Assembly: GCA_031835245.1 (NCBI GenBank)
Contig: JAVKOQ010000026.1
Location: 1 to 64,000, forward strand
Length of the DNA stretch: 64,000 bases
Reading direction: 5' to 3'
From: Balamuthia mandrillaris
Lineage: Eukaryota; Discosea; Longamoebia; Balamuthiidae
In this document: positions 53,401 through 64,000 of the stretch, one piece after another
How the letters are laid out: every line of letters starts with the position of its first letter
Numbering within the stretch: the first letter of the stretch is position 1
Made by a program: the position numbers and the translations under genes
Notes under the pieces: model-generated
Told to the model about the DNA's origin: nothing
Seen by the model: only the letters and a program-made list of their open reading frames with translations
Database searches by the model: none

Positions 53401-56400
53401 AGGAACAATCTCCATGAAACTGATCCGTACGCATTCTCTCTCTCTCTCTCTCGTTCTTTTCTTAATAGTGGTTCTGCTGTCTTTCAAATTAGGATACGAT
53501 CGCGACATGTTGAAGAGTATCATAACGGACGAGGAAACCGAAGACATTCCAGTAAGAGAGCTGTTGGTCACTGCTAACATTTGTCGCTCGATCATGGAGT
53601 TGGCCCAAAAGCACATCAACTTTGGGACTGTGACGCTATCTTCACATACAAAATCGAAGTCGTTGGTCGTCAACAATTTGTCGGAAGTTCCACTTCTTTA
53701 CCGGGTTAAAAAATCTGGTTCCATTGCTTCTATGGCCATGGAAATCGCTAAAGAGGATCGTGTGGGCATTATACGACCCTATAGGTATGTTCAGCCCCTT
53801 CTTCCTCTTCTCTCTTTGTTCATGTTATGTTATCCTCTTGTCCTCGTTCTCTTCTATGCGCTCTTCTCTTCTTTATGACTTGTTTTTTCCTTTCGAAAAA
53901 TATTCAAACAAAAAAAAAAAAAACACAGGCGCAGAGAAATGCGGTTTCAATTCAAGCCAACGTTGAGTGGACCCTTCTCCGAAAAGCTGATCATAGAGAA
54001 CATATATGACCCAACAAACACCCAAATCATCAGCGTAAAGGCTTTCGTAAAGCCAAAGCAAATCTTTTTCATCCAAAGCCTCGATATGGACTTTGCAATC
54101 TGTGCCCTTCGTCAAAAATCAAAGAAGCAGAAAATCGTTTTTTCCAACGTGACGAACCAAAAACGAATCTTTGAAATACGCCGAGATGAAAATGCAATGT
54201 AAGTTGATGCTTGTAATCTCACATTCTCATTTTCCTCATTCTCGTTTTTCTCCTCTTCTTTGTCTTTCTTCTGGATATAATCATAGGCCTGAAAGTTGCG
54301 ATTACGATGTGTACTTCCGTCCTGAGCGCAAAGACATCATTATCCTTACCAAAGATGAAGAAGTGGAGATAGCAGGCCTGCAACAAAAAGTCAAGATCGG
54401 CAAAAGAAAGTCCAAAGACGTATCAAAGCTAGAACAAAAGATTAGGGACATTCGGAGTGGTTTGTTACGGAAAAAAGGAGGAGTCTCCCCGGCAAGCTCT
54501 TCTGCTGCTGATCACCCTTCTACTCCTTCTCCGTCTGGCGAAGGAGCAGCGAATATACCCTTTGAAAAGAACTTGCTTCAATTCACGGTGGAACCGAACG
54601 GCGTTGTGTCTATAATTGCCATTCTTCGCCCCAAACCTAAAAGAAGAGAGAAACCATCAACAACAGATGGCGATGTTAACAAGCCCTCATCCACCAAAGA
54701 AAAAGAAGTGGAGGTCATCTCTGGGAAGTTTATTGTGAATGAGACGAAAAACGTGGACGCTATCAAAGCGATAACGTGGAAGGCAACGTTGTGCAGAAAT
54801 GAGACGGCCTACGCGCGATTAACCTTGCAAAGAAAGAAGGAAGAGGAGGTTGCTGCCAAAAAGGCTGTACTGACCAGCGTCAGCGCCATCGAAGACGATG
54901 TCATTATCAGCAAAACGGACCTCAACAAACGGCGCTCCTCCGTTCTACCATCTATTCTTGAAGAATCGCAACGACAACCGGCAGAGAATGACGCAATGTC
55001 AAGCATCGATTCAGAAGGGCTTCAAACTTACCTTGCTTCGCTCTCTGGAAGAACCACTAGCAGCGAAGACACTCCTTCTTCTACTGTTGAGACCGTTTCA
55101 AACGACAAAAACAAAACCAACGAAGGAGAGGCCTTCACTGCAAAACCAACCATTGTTGCAAAAGAAGGAGTGGAAGGAGAGATTGACGAAGGCTTTCTTA
55201 CTCCTCCGAATTCTCCATTCAACTCGGATGTGGATGAGAATGATGATGATGAAGAAAGGGAAGAACAAGGGCTGGGGCTGCGTGCTGTGCTAGCAAGTGC
55301 CTCCGGTAGAGCTTCGCCTGCGCCGAGCACCTTGCTGGAGACTTTCGAGCACGAGATACGCGAACAAATGCGGCTCAGAGAAAGCGTGAGTGTTGTTGTC
55401 TTTGTGTGTTTTTTGTTCTTGGTGGTATCTGTAAGTTTATCTTGTTCTGGTTTTAACTTTATTCTGCGTTCAGTACAAGTTGACACTGGAACCATCCACA
55501 ATCGAACTGGGCAAGGTGCAAGTGGGCGAAAAAGTTTTTTCAGAGTTTTACATCAAGAACGAAGCTCCCGAGCCTATCAGCTTCGATATACTCTACATCG
55601 CTCCCCACAAAGCCTCACAACAATCATCCAGCCCAGGTCGCTCACGCTCCAGAAGTGGCACCAATAAGAAACAATTGTCTCCATCTCATCAATCACACCA
55701 ACCCCAACAACAGCAGCACCAACAACAAACCCAGCCCGTTTCCTCTGAAGCACCAACCCCTCCTTTTATGTCACCTCCTTCTTCGGGCTACACCACTCCT
55801 TCCTTTGCTTCTTCTGCTGGAGGCAAAGAAGTTGGCGATGAGTCATCCACATTAATGCAGTTTGACCAGTACCAAGGCACAATTGCTCCAAATGGCGGCG
55901 TGCGTCGCATCGGCTTTAGCATGCTTTGCTTGCCGCCCATTCACGCTCAGAGTCATCGAGTGGTGGTGAGGAACCTCAGTACGCTCGCGGAGAGTACCCT
56001 TACCGTGGAGCTCACTCCCATCCAACCCCGTTTCCTACGGTTCCCAAGCTTGGAAGTGGATGAGCAAACGGGGGCCTCCTTCCTTGATCTTGGCTTTTGT
56101 TATGTGACAGAGGATGCGCCGCTTGCCTCGGAGAAAGAAGCCTATGCTAAAGTGTGCTCCATTCCTATCGAAAACGTGTCAGAGGTACATTGCCGTTACT
56201 TCTCACGATTCTTCATCATTTTTTGTTCTTCTAATCATTGTTTTTCGTTTTCGCACAATTCACATTCCATAAAAATTACTTCTCTCTAGAAAAACCTGGT
56301 GCTCTCGTTAACGACCAACATCTCGGCACAAGCTGTACTTTTCCAGGACGAAGCGCTGCAGCAATCAGGAGACTTCGTCTACCTACCCTCCAAAGAGCAA

Positions 56401-59400
56401 CGCACCGTCTACATCTGCATCCTTCCCAATCGTAGTCGCTTTGGCAAGTCCTACAAACAAGGAGTCTGTCGTGACCTCATCGGTGGCATTCGTATCAAAG
56501 TGCACGACCAAGCCACAATGGATGCAAGCATGCTGGCAAGAATGTCTCCTCCTTCCTCCGCTTTTAGTTCTGCGCTCCTCGCCCCTGTTCCCATGCGTGC
56601 GCCGCCTTCTTTCATGCTTCCTGGTTCTTCTTCCTCCTCTGCTACCCCAACTCCTTCCTCGTCACCGCCACCACCAACAACAGATCACGCGGAACTTGCC
56701 GCCTCGCTTCGTTCTCCTTCTCCCACTCCCACCATTTCCTCCCCACTTGTTGAAGCAGTGCCACAGCCGCGTTATCTCTATGAGAGGACAATTAAGTTTA
56801 TGGGCGTCATTGGCCAAAGCGTGTTGAAACTCTCTGAACATTATTCTGACCTTGGAGTCGTTCATGAACTCGGTAAACCCGTTCAAGGTATTTTTTTAAA
56901 TATCTAAATCCTTCGTTTCTCTTCTCTCTCCCTTATGAACAATATTGATTGAATATACTTTGTAGGCCGCTTTGTCATTTCAAATATGACAGAAAAGATG
57001 CCTCTTCATTGGGAAATGCAGTGTACCTCCTTGCTGGTAAGTTGTTTTATTTATTTGAAAAAACTTTTTTGACTAACGAGAGTTACCAGACTTTGAGTGT
57101 TACGTCGGGACTGTTGGCTCCACGCAATGAGGGTGGCGACCATCATCAAGGTTTTTTTCTCCTTGTTTCTTTTCTACCCTTTTTTTTGTTACGTCTTAGA
57201 ACTAACACTGAGCCTTATTTTTTCTTCTTTTTTCAGTTGTCACGTACAGTTTGTTGCCAACAGAATATGGTCTCTTTGAAGAGGAGATCCTTGTCTTCAA
57301 CAAGGACAATGGTAAAAATCCCGTTCCTCAAATCTTAAGAGTTCGGCTGTTCGTCGAACAACCCGTTCTTCAAGTCACTCAAGACAACATCGATGTCGTT
57401 GCCACTAAACCGAAGGAAGAAAAGGAAAAAGAACAAGAAAAGCAAAAAGAAGCAAACATAGAGAAGCAGGTAGCAAACGAGTTACCAACTGTTTCAGTTC
57501 TTGATTTTGGAGTCCTTTATCTACAAGGAAACGTTGTGGAGCAACAGCATAAAAAAGAAGAACCCACCAACGTGGAAGAAGGAGAAGAACGGCAACCACA
57601 ACCACATCATCAACATCAACAACAATTAGAGGAAGACATGTCGTTGAGCAGAAACGGAACTAATTGGCAACAACTCTACATGACGAATGCCAGTGATGAA
57701 ACACTCACTTTGCGAGTAAGATCGGACATCGACATGTTTGTTTTTCACCAGTCTATCGTGGATGAAAAGGACATACCGAAGAAAGAAAGTTTGTTGCCGT
57801 TGTTGGAAGAGAAAAAAGCGGAATGGTACCGAGAGAGAGCAGTAGAGCCACATCAACATTCATCTTCAACCGAGAGACAATATCGTGTTATTGGACACGA
57901 TATAACGTTGAGGCCCTTTGAACGGGTTCTTCTTCACTTCTTCGCTCCTGATTTCAGGAGTAACCACAACAACCAACCCAATTTCTCGCGCAAACTCGCT
58001 CGTTTGTTTGAAGGCAAACTTGTTCCTCTGACAGGAACAATCCTTTTGGAAAATGTGAATCGAGAACAACTAGAACGAGAAGAAAAAGTAAATGAACCAT
58101 CTTCACCCTCGACAGTAACAGGCAAGCGGAATACTGCTGTGATGAAAGTGATCAACTTGAAGGCTTCTTATTGCATATCGATGGGCAGGATCTCTCCCAA
58201 CAACGTACAGCTGGACAAGATCACCAACGTCTTCGAGGCAAAACCATTCCAGTTCCTTGTGGAGAACACCTCTGAAAGCCCTCTCTGCTGTCTCTTTGAA
58301 GACCCACTACCGGAAGAAATCACCATCGAACAACCTTTCCGTCTTAGTTCTGCTCGATCTTCCACTTCTTCCTCTGCTGGCGAAGATTCGCCAAACATCA
58401 GTAGCGAGAACCTTCATCATCAAAAGGGCTTGCTTCTCGTTCCAGCCTTGTCCTCGGTGTCCGTATCAGCGGTTCTCGACGCAGCTCGCATACGTGGCTC
58501 CTCCTCTTCCTTTGGGGACCACCTGTACCAATCGGTGCTTACGCTGCACAACCTCCACAACTCACGCAACGACTCCTACCTTCATCTCTGCGCTCCCGTG
58601 CAGCTGCAACGTCTCTCCTACCGCCGTCTTACTGATGACAACGAGCTGGTCTTCTCATCACCATTGATGCACCCCACTCCCCCCGATGTGCCCCCTCCCG
58701 ACGAGTGGTTCACCATTATCAACACCTTTGATAAGCCGCTTGAAATACAGCTCAGCGGACAGCTCAACCCGGCGATGGCAGACCTCATTAGCCTTCGCCT
58801 GCTCAGTAGAACTTCCAATACGCCTCTCTCCAAGTTCACTTTGCCTGTAGGCGGCAGCATCGATGTCAAAGTAAGAGTCATGGCGAGAAAGGACTCACGC
58901 ATGCCAAGCAACTGGGGCAAGAAGTACAAAGACTATCCTTTGGGAAAGTTGTTGCTGCAATGCGCGAACAACTTCACAGAGACTGTGTGGTTGCATGGCT
59001 CCTTGACACCGGGACCGACTTTCTCGTTGTCGTCCACGAGGCTGCATTTCAGAAAGGATGAGGAGGATCATGCTCCTTTGCCCAGCGATTCGTTCATGGT
59101 CAAAAACCTGTCTTCTCACTTCCCGTTGAAGCTGGAAATCATCGAAGTAAACGGCAGCAACAAAGACTCTTTATCGGTGAAGGATATCCATCCTCACCCT
59201 TCCCCTCAAACTACCACCTCTCCATCTACAGGGAACAAAGAAGGAGGTTCCTCCACTCTCTTCCAAATTTTGCCTTCGAGCAAGATAACAGTGCCCGCTG
59301 CAAGTACCAAACAAATCACCATTCGTCTCAACTCAGAAAAGAAAAACAGCGCTTATCCCACCAACAAGATGTTCCAAGACGTTCATTTCCTAGTCAGAGA

Positions 59401-62400
59401 CGTTCACTCTCCACTCACCACTCAGACTGTCTTCCTCTCTTGCTTAGAGAGCCATAAAACGGTGAGCAGTCGCAGCGGCTTTGCTGTTGATACCAGCTCC
59501 ATTCTTGCCAAACACTCCAGCAAACGCATGAAAGCCATCAGTGATTTTGGAGGCGCTGGCTCTTCTGGTTCAGGTGGCAGTGGTGCTGCTTTTGGTGGTG
59601 GATTCTCTCCCTCTTCGTTGAATAGGTTGTTGGCTCATCAAGTCCCTCTTTTGGCTTTAAGAGTTTGTTCCCTCTTCCTTTATCTATTCTCCTTCTTTTG
59701 TCTGACTGTTTTTCCCCCTCTTTTCTCTCTTTCTCTCATTCACAATAGGGTTGTACTCCGGTTCCGTCTTCTGACTCAGACGAGCCACTCCGCTATGAAA
59801 TCAACGTGGGACGACGGGGTTGTGGCTCTGGCCTCGTCCATTGGGAGCTCACACTGGAGTATTCTCCTTCCATGTCGCTTACTTCCTCTTCCGCTCCATC
59901 TTCTCCCTCTCATGTTACTCCTATTTCTTCTGTTTCTTCCTCCCCACGAAGTTTGGCCCCACCCACCCCCTCGCCTTCTTCTCTTCTTCATTGTTATCTC
60001 CCTCGTCCTCTTCTCCTTCGTCATCATCTCCTTCCGCTTCTCTACCTTTGGAATACAAAGTATATTCTCTCAAAGACACGGACGATTCCTGGTTGACCCT
60101 CAGTCGCAACGGCGGCATACTGGAAAAGCTCGGTGATCGTCAACAGCTTGTGCTTACCTTCTCCACGGAGCGTATGGACTTTTACTCCACTTATGTCATC
60201 GTGGAAAACTTGGACAATCCCAAAGATGTCAAGTACATTAAAGTGGACTTGGAAGTAGTTGAGTCCAGTAACGCCTCTTACTTTAGCATCATCGTCGGCG
60301 GAGAGAAACTCGAGAACCCCACCATCGACATAGGAGAAGCCACCTATGCGCGAGTCAACCGCAACCACTCCTTCATCCTCTCCAACGACTCCAGAATGCC
60401 GCTCGACTTCTTGCTCAATGCTAACTTGAGCCCTCACGAAGCCACCGAAGTTGGCTTCTCTCTCTCCCGCACCTCATTGAAGCTGTTCAACGCTCTCACT
60501 ATTGACGCCATGAGCAGCGTTCGTGTCTTCATCCACTTCCATCCAAGAGAAGACGAGGAGTTGCACGAGTTGCTGAGCAAGAACCCCCGACATCCCATTC
60601 AAAGGACAAACGAAATTTACGTCAGTTGCAGCCTTGTGAAAGACTATCAACAGACCATCACGTTGAAGGCGACTTGCTATGCTAAACAACTGCAAGCCTC
60701 TCGAACTAGTCTCACCTTTTCTGGTTCGATCTTTCAATCAAAGGCGACAAACACGGACAAGGATAAGAACAAGGAGAATGAAAAGCTAAGCAAGGAGAAT
60801 AACAAAAAAAAGAACAAGAACGCGAAACGAGAGGACGATGATGGATTCGGAGTGACTATAGAGGAAAGCAGTCAACAAAAGGAACTTCAGGTGTTCAATC
60901 TTTGGGAAGATCCGTTGGAGTATTGCGTTCGTAACGATAGCTTGTTTTTCCTTGTGGAGGGACCTCTTGAAGAATTTCAACTTCAAGAGGGTTCAGGGAC
61001 CAAGGTGTCAGTAGAGAGTGATGTAGGAGGAGATAACATACGTGCTACCATTTGGGGAAAGGGTGCCTCTCATACTCTCATCATCAAACCGAACCTCGAA
61101 AACATCTACAAGAATCGCAAACTTTTCTTGAGGGTACTCTCCAATTCCTTTCTTCGTTGCTCTTTTCCATCTCTTCTCTCTCTCTCTCTCTCTCTCTCTG
61201 CTAATTCTGATTGGGTAACTGGAAAAACAACAGGAAAAATACATAGAAGAACATATCTCATTGTACAACAGAACTAGACCAAGCGAGAACTATTCAATCG
61301 GTGTGCTTCTCTCTCTAGGCAACTTCCCAAAGGACCTTCGCTTCTACACCAGCCCTGGCTTGAAGAATGCCTATCCTTACATGACGTTGGAGGAACGAAT
61401 CGCTTCCTTCCTTCGAAACTTTCGAGTGTTTTGGAAGGAAGCTCACGCCTCCCTTCTTGCCACTTCCAACTCGAGAAGACGTCATCGACGAGAACTAAGA
61501 GCATCCTCCTCTTCTTCATCATCTTCATCTTCTTTAGCTTCATCTAGAGAAGAAACGGAGAAGGAGAAAGAAAAAGAGGAAGATGAGCAAGTGGATAAGC
61601 TGAAGATGGAAAGAAAGCGAGAAAACGAACACAGAGAAGAAAACGGTGAATACGACGAAGAAGAAGAAAGAGAAGAACACGAAAAACAAGAAAGAAAGAG
61701 CGTAAATACGGAGGGAAGCACCGAAGGTTTAACTTTGGCCGGAACACAATCGTTGGAGCATGGACTTGTCGAGGCGCTACTGCGAAGCGTTTCTGCCACA
61801 GAGAGAAGCGGAACCTCAGACAACGAAATTATCGCGTTATTATTGTCACTACAACAACAAGAGAAAGAGAAAGCTAAAGTGGTGCACCAAGAAGAGCCGT
61901 TTGCCTCGTTATTGTTTGACTATCATTACATCACGGACGAGCTTGTCTTCTTTGGCTTGAAGAAGCAGGTTGGAAAGTTTGCCTTCCGTCTGGCTCATCT
62001 TGTTTACTGGTACGTTCTCTTCGTCTAGGGTTCTGCTTCTGCTTCTGCTTCTGTTTCTGCTTCTGCTTCTTTGAGATTTTTTTTGTTCTCTTATTGATTT
62101 TCTCCTCCCCAAAACGATAGCTCTTTGTTCCGGCACGAATTATTCAGAGAGAGGCAAAAGCATCGTTGGAGCATGTTTCCTGCTCAGTCGTTGCTTCTGC
62201 TGCACAAGATAAGCGCTGTTTGGGTGCAACGCCTCAGCTACTTCCTTCTCTTCTTCCCTGAACAAACCAGCGATCTCGACCTGCTGCGTATGCTGGAACG
62301 TAACCTCCGTCAACACTTGAATGTTCTGCAAAGTGTTGCTACAGCATCTGCTTCATCATCCTCTTCAACTTCTTCTCCATCCTCCTCCTCCAACTCCAAG

Positions 62401-62403
62401 TAA
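49152..62403 (+). CDS. Giant ASH/MSP (HYDIN/CEP192-type) tandem-domain protein
   Basis: A chain of about twenty exons reads in one direction from the ATG at 49152 to TAA at 62401-62403, roughly 3,700 residues. Many ASH/MSP-type immunoglobulin-like repeats are visible, each with a pattern such as LNFGDVYSNVPTCQLLTIRN, INLGDCAIGSWK...VVEVHN, NFDNVIVGSPVVQTFVIKN, HINFGTVTLSSHTKSKSLVVNN, IELGKVQVGEKVFSEFYIKN and VHELGKPVQGRFVISN. Charged and Ser-rich linkers separate them. The C-terminus has a different helical domain (LFDYHYITDELVFFGLKKQVGKFAFRLAHLVYWSLFRHELFR; LLHKISAVWVQRLSYFLLFFPEQ). ASH proteins act at cilia, centrosomes and spindle poles. I cannot assign HYDIN, CEP192 or ASPM: no adenylate-kinase, CH or IQ region is seen. 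Coding frame is uncertain around 59880-60050. The gene could be split into two, but the splice phases mostly continue. Confidence 0.8.
50440..50474 (+). repeat. (TC)n microsatellite in intron
   Basis: A plus-strand TC run in an intron of the ASH-repeat gene. Confidence 0.85.
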
Positions 62404-62428
62404 CAAAACTCTTGTTTAAAAACTCTAT

Positions 62429-62787
62429 TCAATAATTTTTTGGAGGAAGCAAGAACCGAAGAACAGAGTCCAAAACGAGCATGCCACGTTGCGTGGGATG
62501 AAGCGATAGTTCTTCCTCTTTGCCTCCTCTTCCTCCTCGTTCAAGAAAACCTTCTGTGATAAGTGTTTGTATTTTGTCTTCTCCAAAAGCCTTTTGTAGT
62601 CGTTGTTTAGCATGCGATGAAGGAGAAGCAAGAACGTTGAAAAAAAAACCTAACCTGATCGAAGGAAAGTCCATTCGAATGTTGCTTGAACCTCTGTTCA
62701 GAGATCCCTTGGCATAACCTAAGTCCATTCAACAGCACTTCCTGTAGCGTGCAATTATCAGTTTATGTTTGTCCAAGAGAAAAGCGA

Positions 62788-62831
<44 letters not shown>

Positions 62832-63695
62832 TCCGTTCTTCAGTTGTTAGAGTTTCATGCTCATCAATACCATGCCCTTTTCCTTCCACACTCTCCATCC
62901 ACTTGTTGTAATGCTTCACCTATGATATGACACATGTTTTTTAGAGAAGAAAGACTGAGACGATTACGAAAACTAGAACACAATGAACAAAGGAAAAGAA
63001 CAGACCTGTTTAAAGGCGTAACGAACGTTGTTGCCATCTGTCAAACGACCGGAAGCACCAGGGCCAGCACCTATCCAATCCTCGGAGTGCCAATACGCCA
63101 AGTTATGCCTTTTTTATTTTCGTTGTTATTGTTGTGTTGGTTTAATGTCGTTGGAAAGGGTTGAAAGGCAAAAACAAAAGCAACGGACCGACATTGCTGA
63201 CCATCCATCGCAAAGTTGGATACTTCGTATTGCTTGAAACCGGCCGCAGATGTCACTTGCTGCGTCACTTCGTATAGATCCGCTGCAAAGTCGTTTTCGA
63301 CCCATTCCACCTCTTTTTGTTTTGTTGGTGAGCAGCATAACCCAAAAAGATATCACGATAACGAGAAATGTAACCAAACTTGGTTTTCTGCTATCGCTGA
63401 TGCTGGGATGAAGAGCACGTCTGTAAAACTCGGTGCCCGGCTCAAGCGTTAACGTATAGAGCGACAAGTGTGAAGTTCCCAGCTTTACTGCCTCCTATTC
63501 TCGTTAACGTTGTTATTCAAAACGAGTACATAAAATACAAATGGACGAATAAGCAAAACGAAAAGCGAACCTGTAGTTCTTGTCGCCATAGCTCAGGCGT
63601 TTGTTTGCCGTGCCGAGCATAAATGAGGTCGAAAGATACTCTATCAAATAGTCCTAATGCTCCTTCTATCACTCGTTTGGCCTCCTTTAAGAGAG

Positions 63696-63740
<45 letters not shown>

Positions 63741-64000
63741 AAAGAAGAAGAACAGCATGAAGAATAAGTATCATAGAAAGAAGAACGAATTTGAGGATTG
63801 GAGAACCAAAGAACTAAGAATAATGAAGAAAGAAAATAAAAACCTGAACGGAATGCGCTCTGCCCAGGAAAGCAAGGTCATCCTCCCGCAACGACTGAAC
63901 GCCAATGCTCACCCTATTAACACCGCTTTGCTTAAAGTCTTTTAACTTTTTTGCTTCTGCTGACTGTTTTGTGCGCGTTTCGTTACATTTTAACACCCAA
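62429..64000 (-). CDS. HemW/RSAD1-like radical SAM protein (5' end outside window)
   Basis: The reading order from the right edge is FKQSGVNRVSIGVQSLREDDLAFLGRAHSVQ, then RVIEGALGLFDRVSFDLIYARHGKQTPELWRQEL, LGTSHLSLYTLTLEPGTEFYRRAL, VEWVENDFAADLYEVTQQ, GFKQYEVSNFA, AYWHSEDWIGAGPGASGRLTDGNNVRYAF, VKHYNKWMESVEGKGHGIDEHETLTTEERI, EVLLNGLRLCQGISEQRFKQ, and a winged-helix end ALGEDK-like FGEDKIQTLITEGFLERGG...LHPTQRGMLVLDSVLRFLLPP. These blocks are diagnostic of HemW/RSAD1 (coproporphyrinogen III oxidase-like). HemW binds haem and SAM and is thought to act as a haem chaperone. The [4Fe-4S] cysteine motif is N-terminal to the visible part, so activity cannot be judged. At least six introns are seen. 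The stop (62429-62431) is 25 bp from the convergent ASH stop. Confidence 0.9.
62792..62824. repeat. (GA)n microsatellite in intron
   Basis: A plus-strand GA run in an intron of the minus-strand HemW-like gene. Confidence 0.85.
63700..63736. repeat. (GA)n microsatellite in intron
   Basis: A further plus-strand GA run in another intron of the HemW-like gene. Confidence 0.85.

Noticed and set aside
1-64000. Transposons, retroelements, viral insertions, CRISPR arrays
   Set aside because: No transposase, reverse transcriptase, integrase, capsid or long terminal or inverted repeats were recognised; repeats are simple-sequence or short dyads.
1-64000. A functional gene cluster or operon-like system
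   Set aside because: Neighbouring genes belong to unrelated housekeeping and signalling processes, lie on mixed strands and share only promoter motifs.

Overview
This window is nuclear DNA of a unicellular eukaryote. It holds 18 protein-coding genes, two of them cut by the window edges, and nearly all are interrupted by GT-AG introns of about 55-250 nt. I see no rRNA, tRNA, CRISPR array or recognisable transposable element. The gene set (a receptor-type tyrosine-kinase-like protein, Rab1, myotubularin, TFIIH p62, a UBR ubiquitin ligase, ERMARD and a giant ASH/HYDIN-type repeat protein) together with sense-strand pyrimidine-rich introns carrying (TC)n tracts suggests a free-living protist. An amoebozoan such as a myxomycete, or another deep relative of Amorphea, would fit, but the lineage is inferred and not proven.

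Layout, left to right: (1) 1-1368 minus, a mitochondrial-type protein combining an LYR-like region with a SirB1/FBXO21-type transglutaminase-like domain, 3' end outside the window; 1935-5943 plus, PH-GRAM-myotubularin phosphatase; 6016-8915 minus, transmembrane tyrosine-kinase-like receptor; 9231-11249 plus, ARM-repeat/METTL-type methyltransferase; 11640-14396 plus, TFIIH p62 subunit; 14471-16491 minus, unknown coiled-coil/low-complexity protein. (2) 16.5-23.2 kb is gene-sparse, with one large Q/S-rich PHO80-type cyclin (18653-21898 minus). (3) 23231-24362 minus, short-chain dehydrogenase with a disrupted C-terminal frame; 24911-25805 plus, Rab1-type GTPase; 25917-29875 minus, ERMARD-like DUF4209 protein; 31533-32550 plus, PhyH-type dioxygenase; 32930-33728 plus, TXNDC9. 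(4) 34450-43628 minus, UBR-box/RING E3 ligase; 43980-45540 plus, mitochondrial citrate-carrier family protein; 45944-46800 plus, DUSP22-like phosphatase; 47134-48850 plus, kelch protein; 49152-62403 plus, giant ASH-domain protein; 62429-64000 minus, HemW/RSAD1-like radical SAM protein, 5' end outside.

The genes are housekeeping and signalling functions (phosphoinositide and protein dephosphorylation, vesicle traffic, transcription/repair, protein degradation, mitochondrial transport), not one co-ordinated cluster. They share architecture. Many start codons follow an A-rich leader. Convergent neighbours may end 25-110 bp apart. Upstream regions carry recurring 8-bp palindromes: TGTCGACA or its GTCGAC core about 145-290 bp before seven start codons, and TGACGTCA in several of the same regions. 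Several introns fall in telling places: after an ATG-only coding exon, inside the myotubularin active-site signature, and around a 16-nt exon carrying a phosphatase catalytic cysteine.
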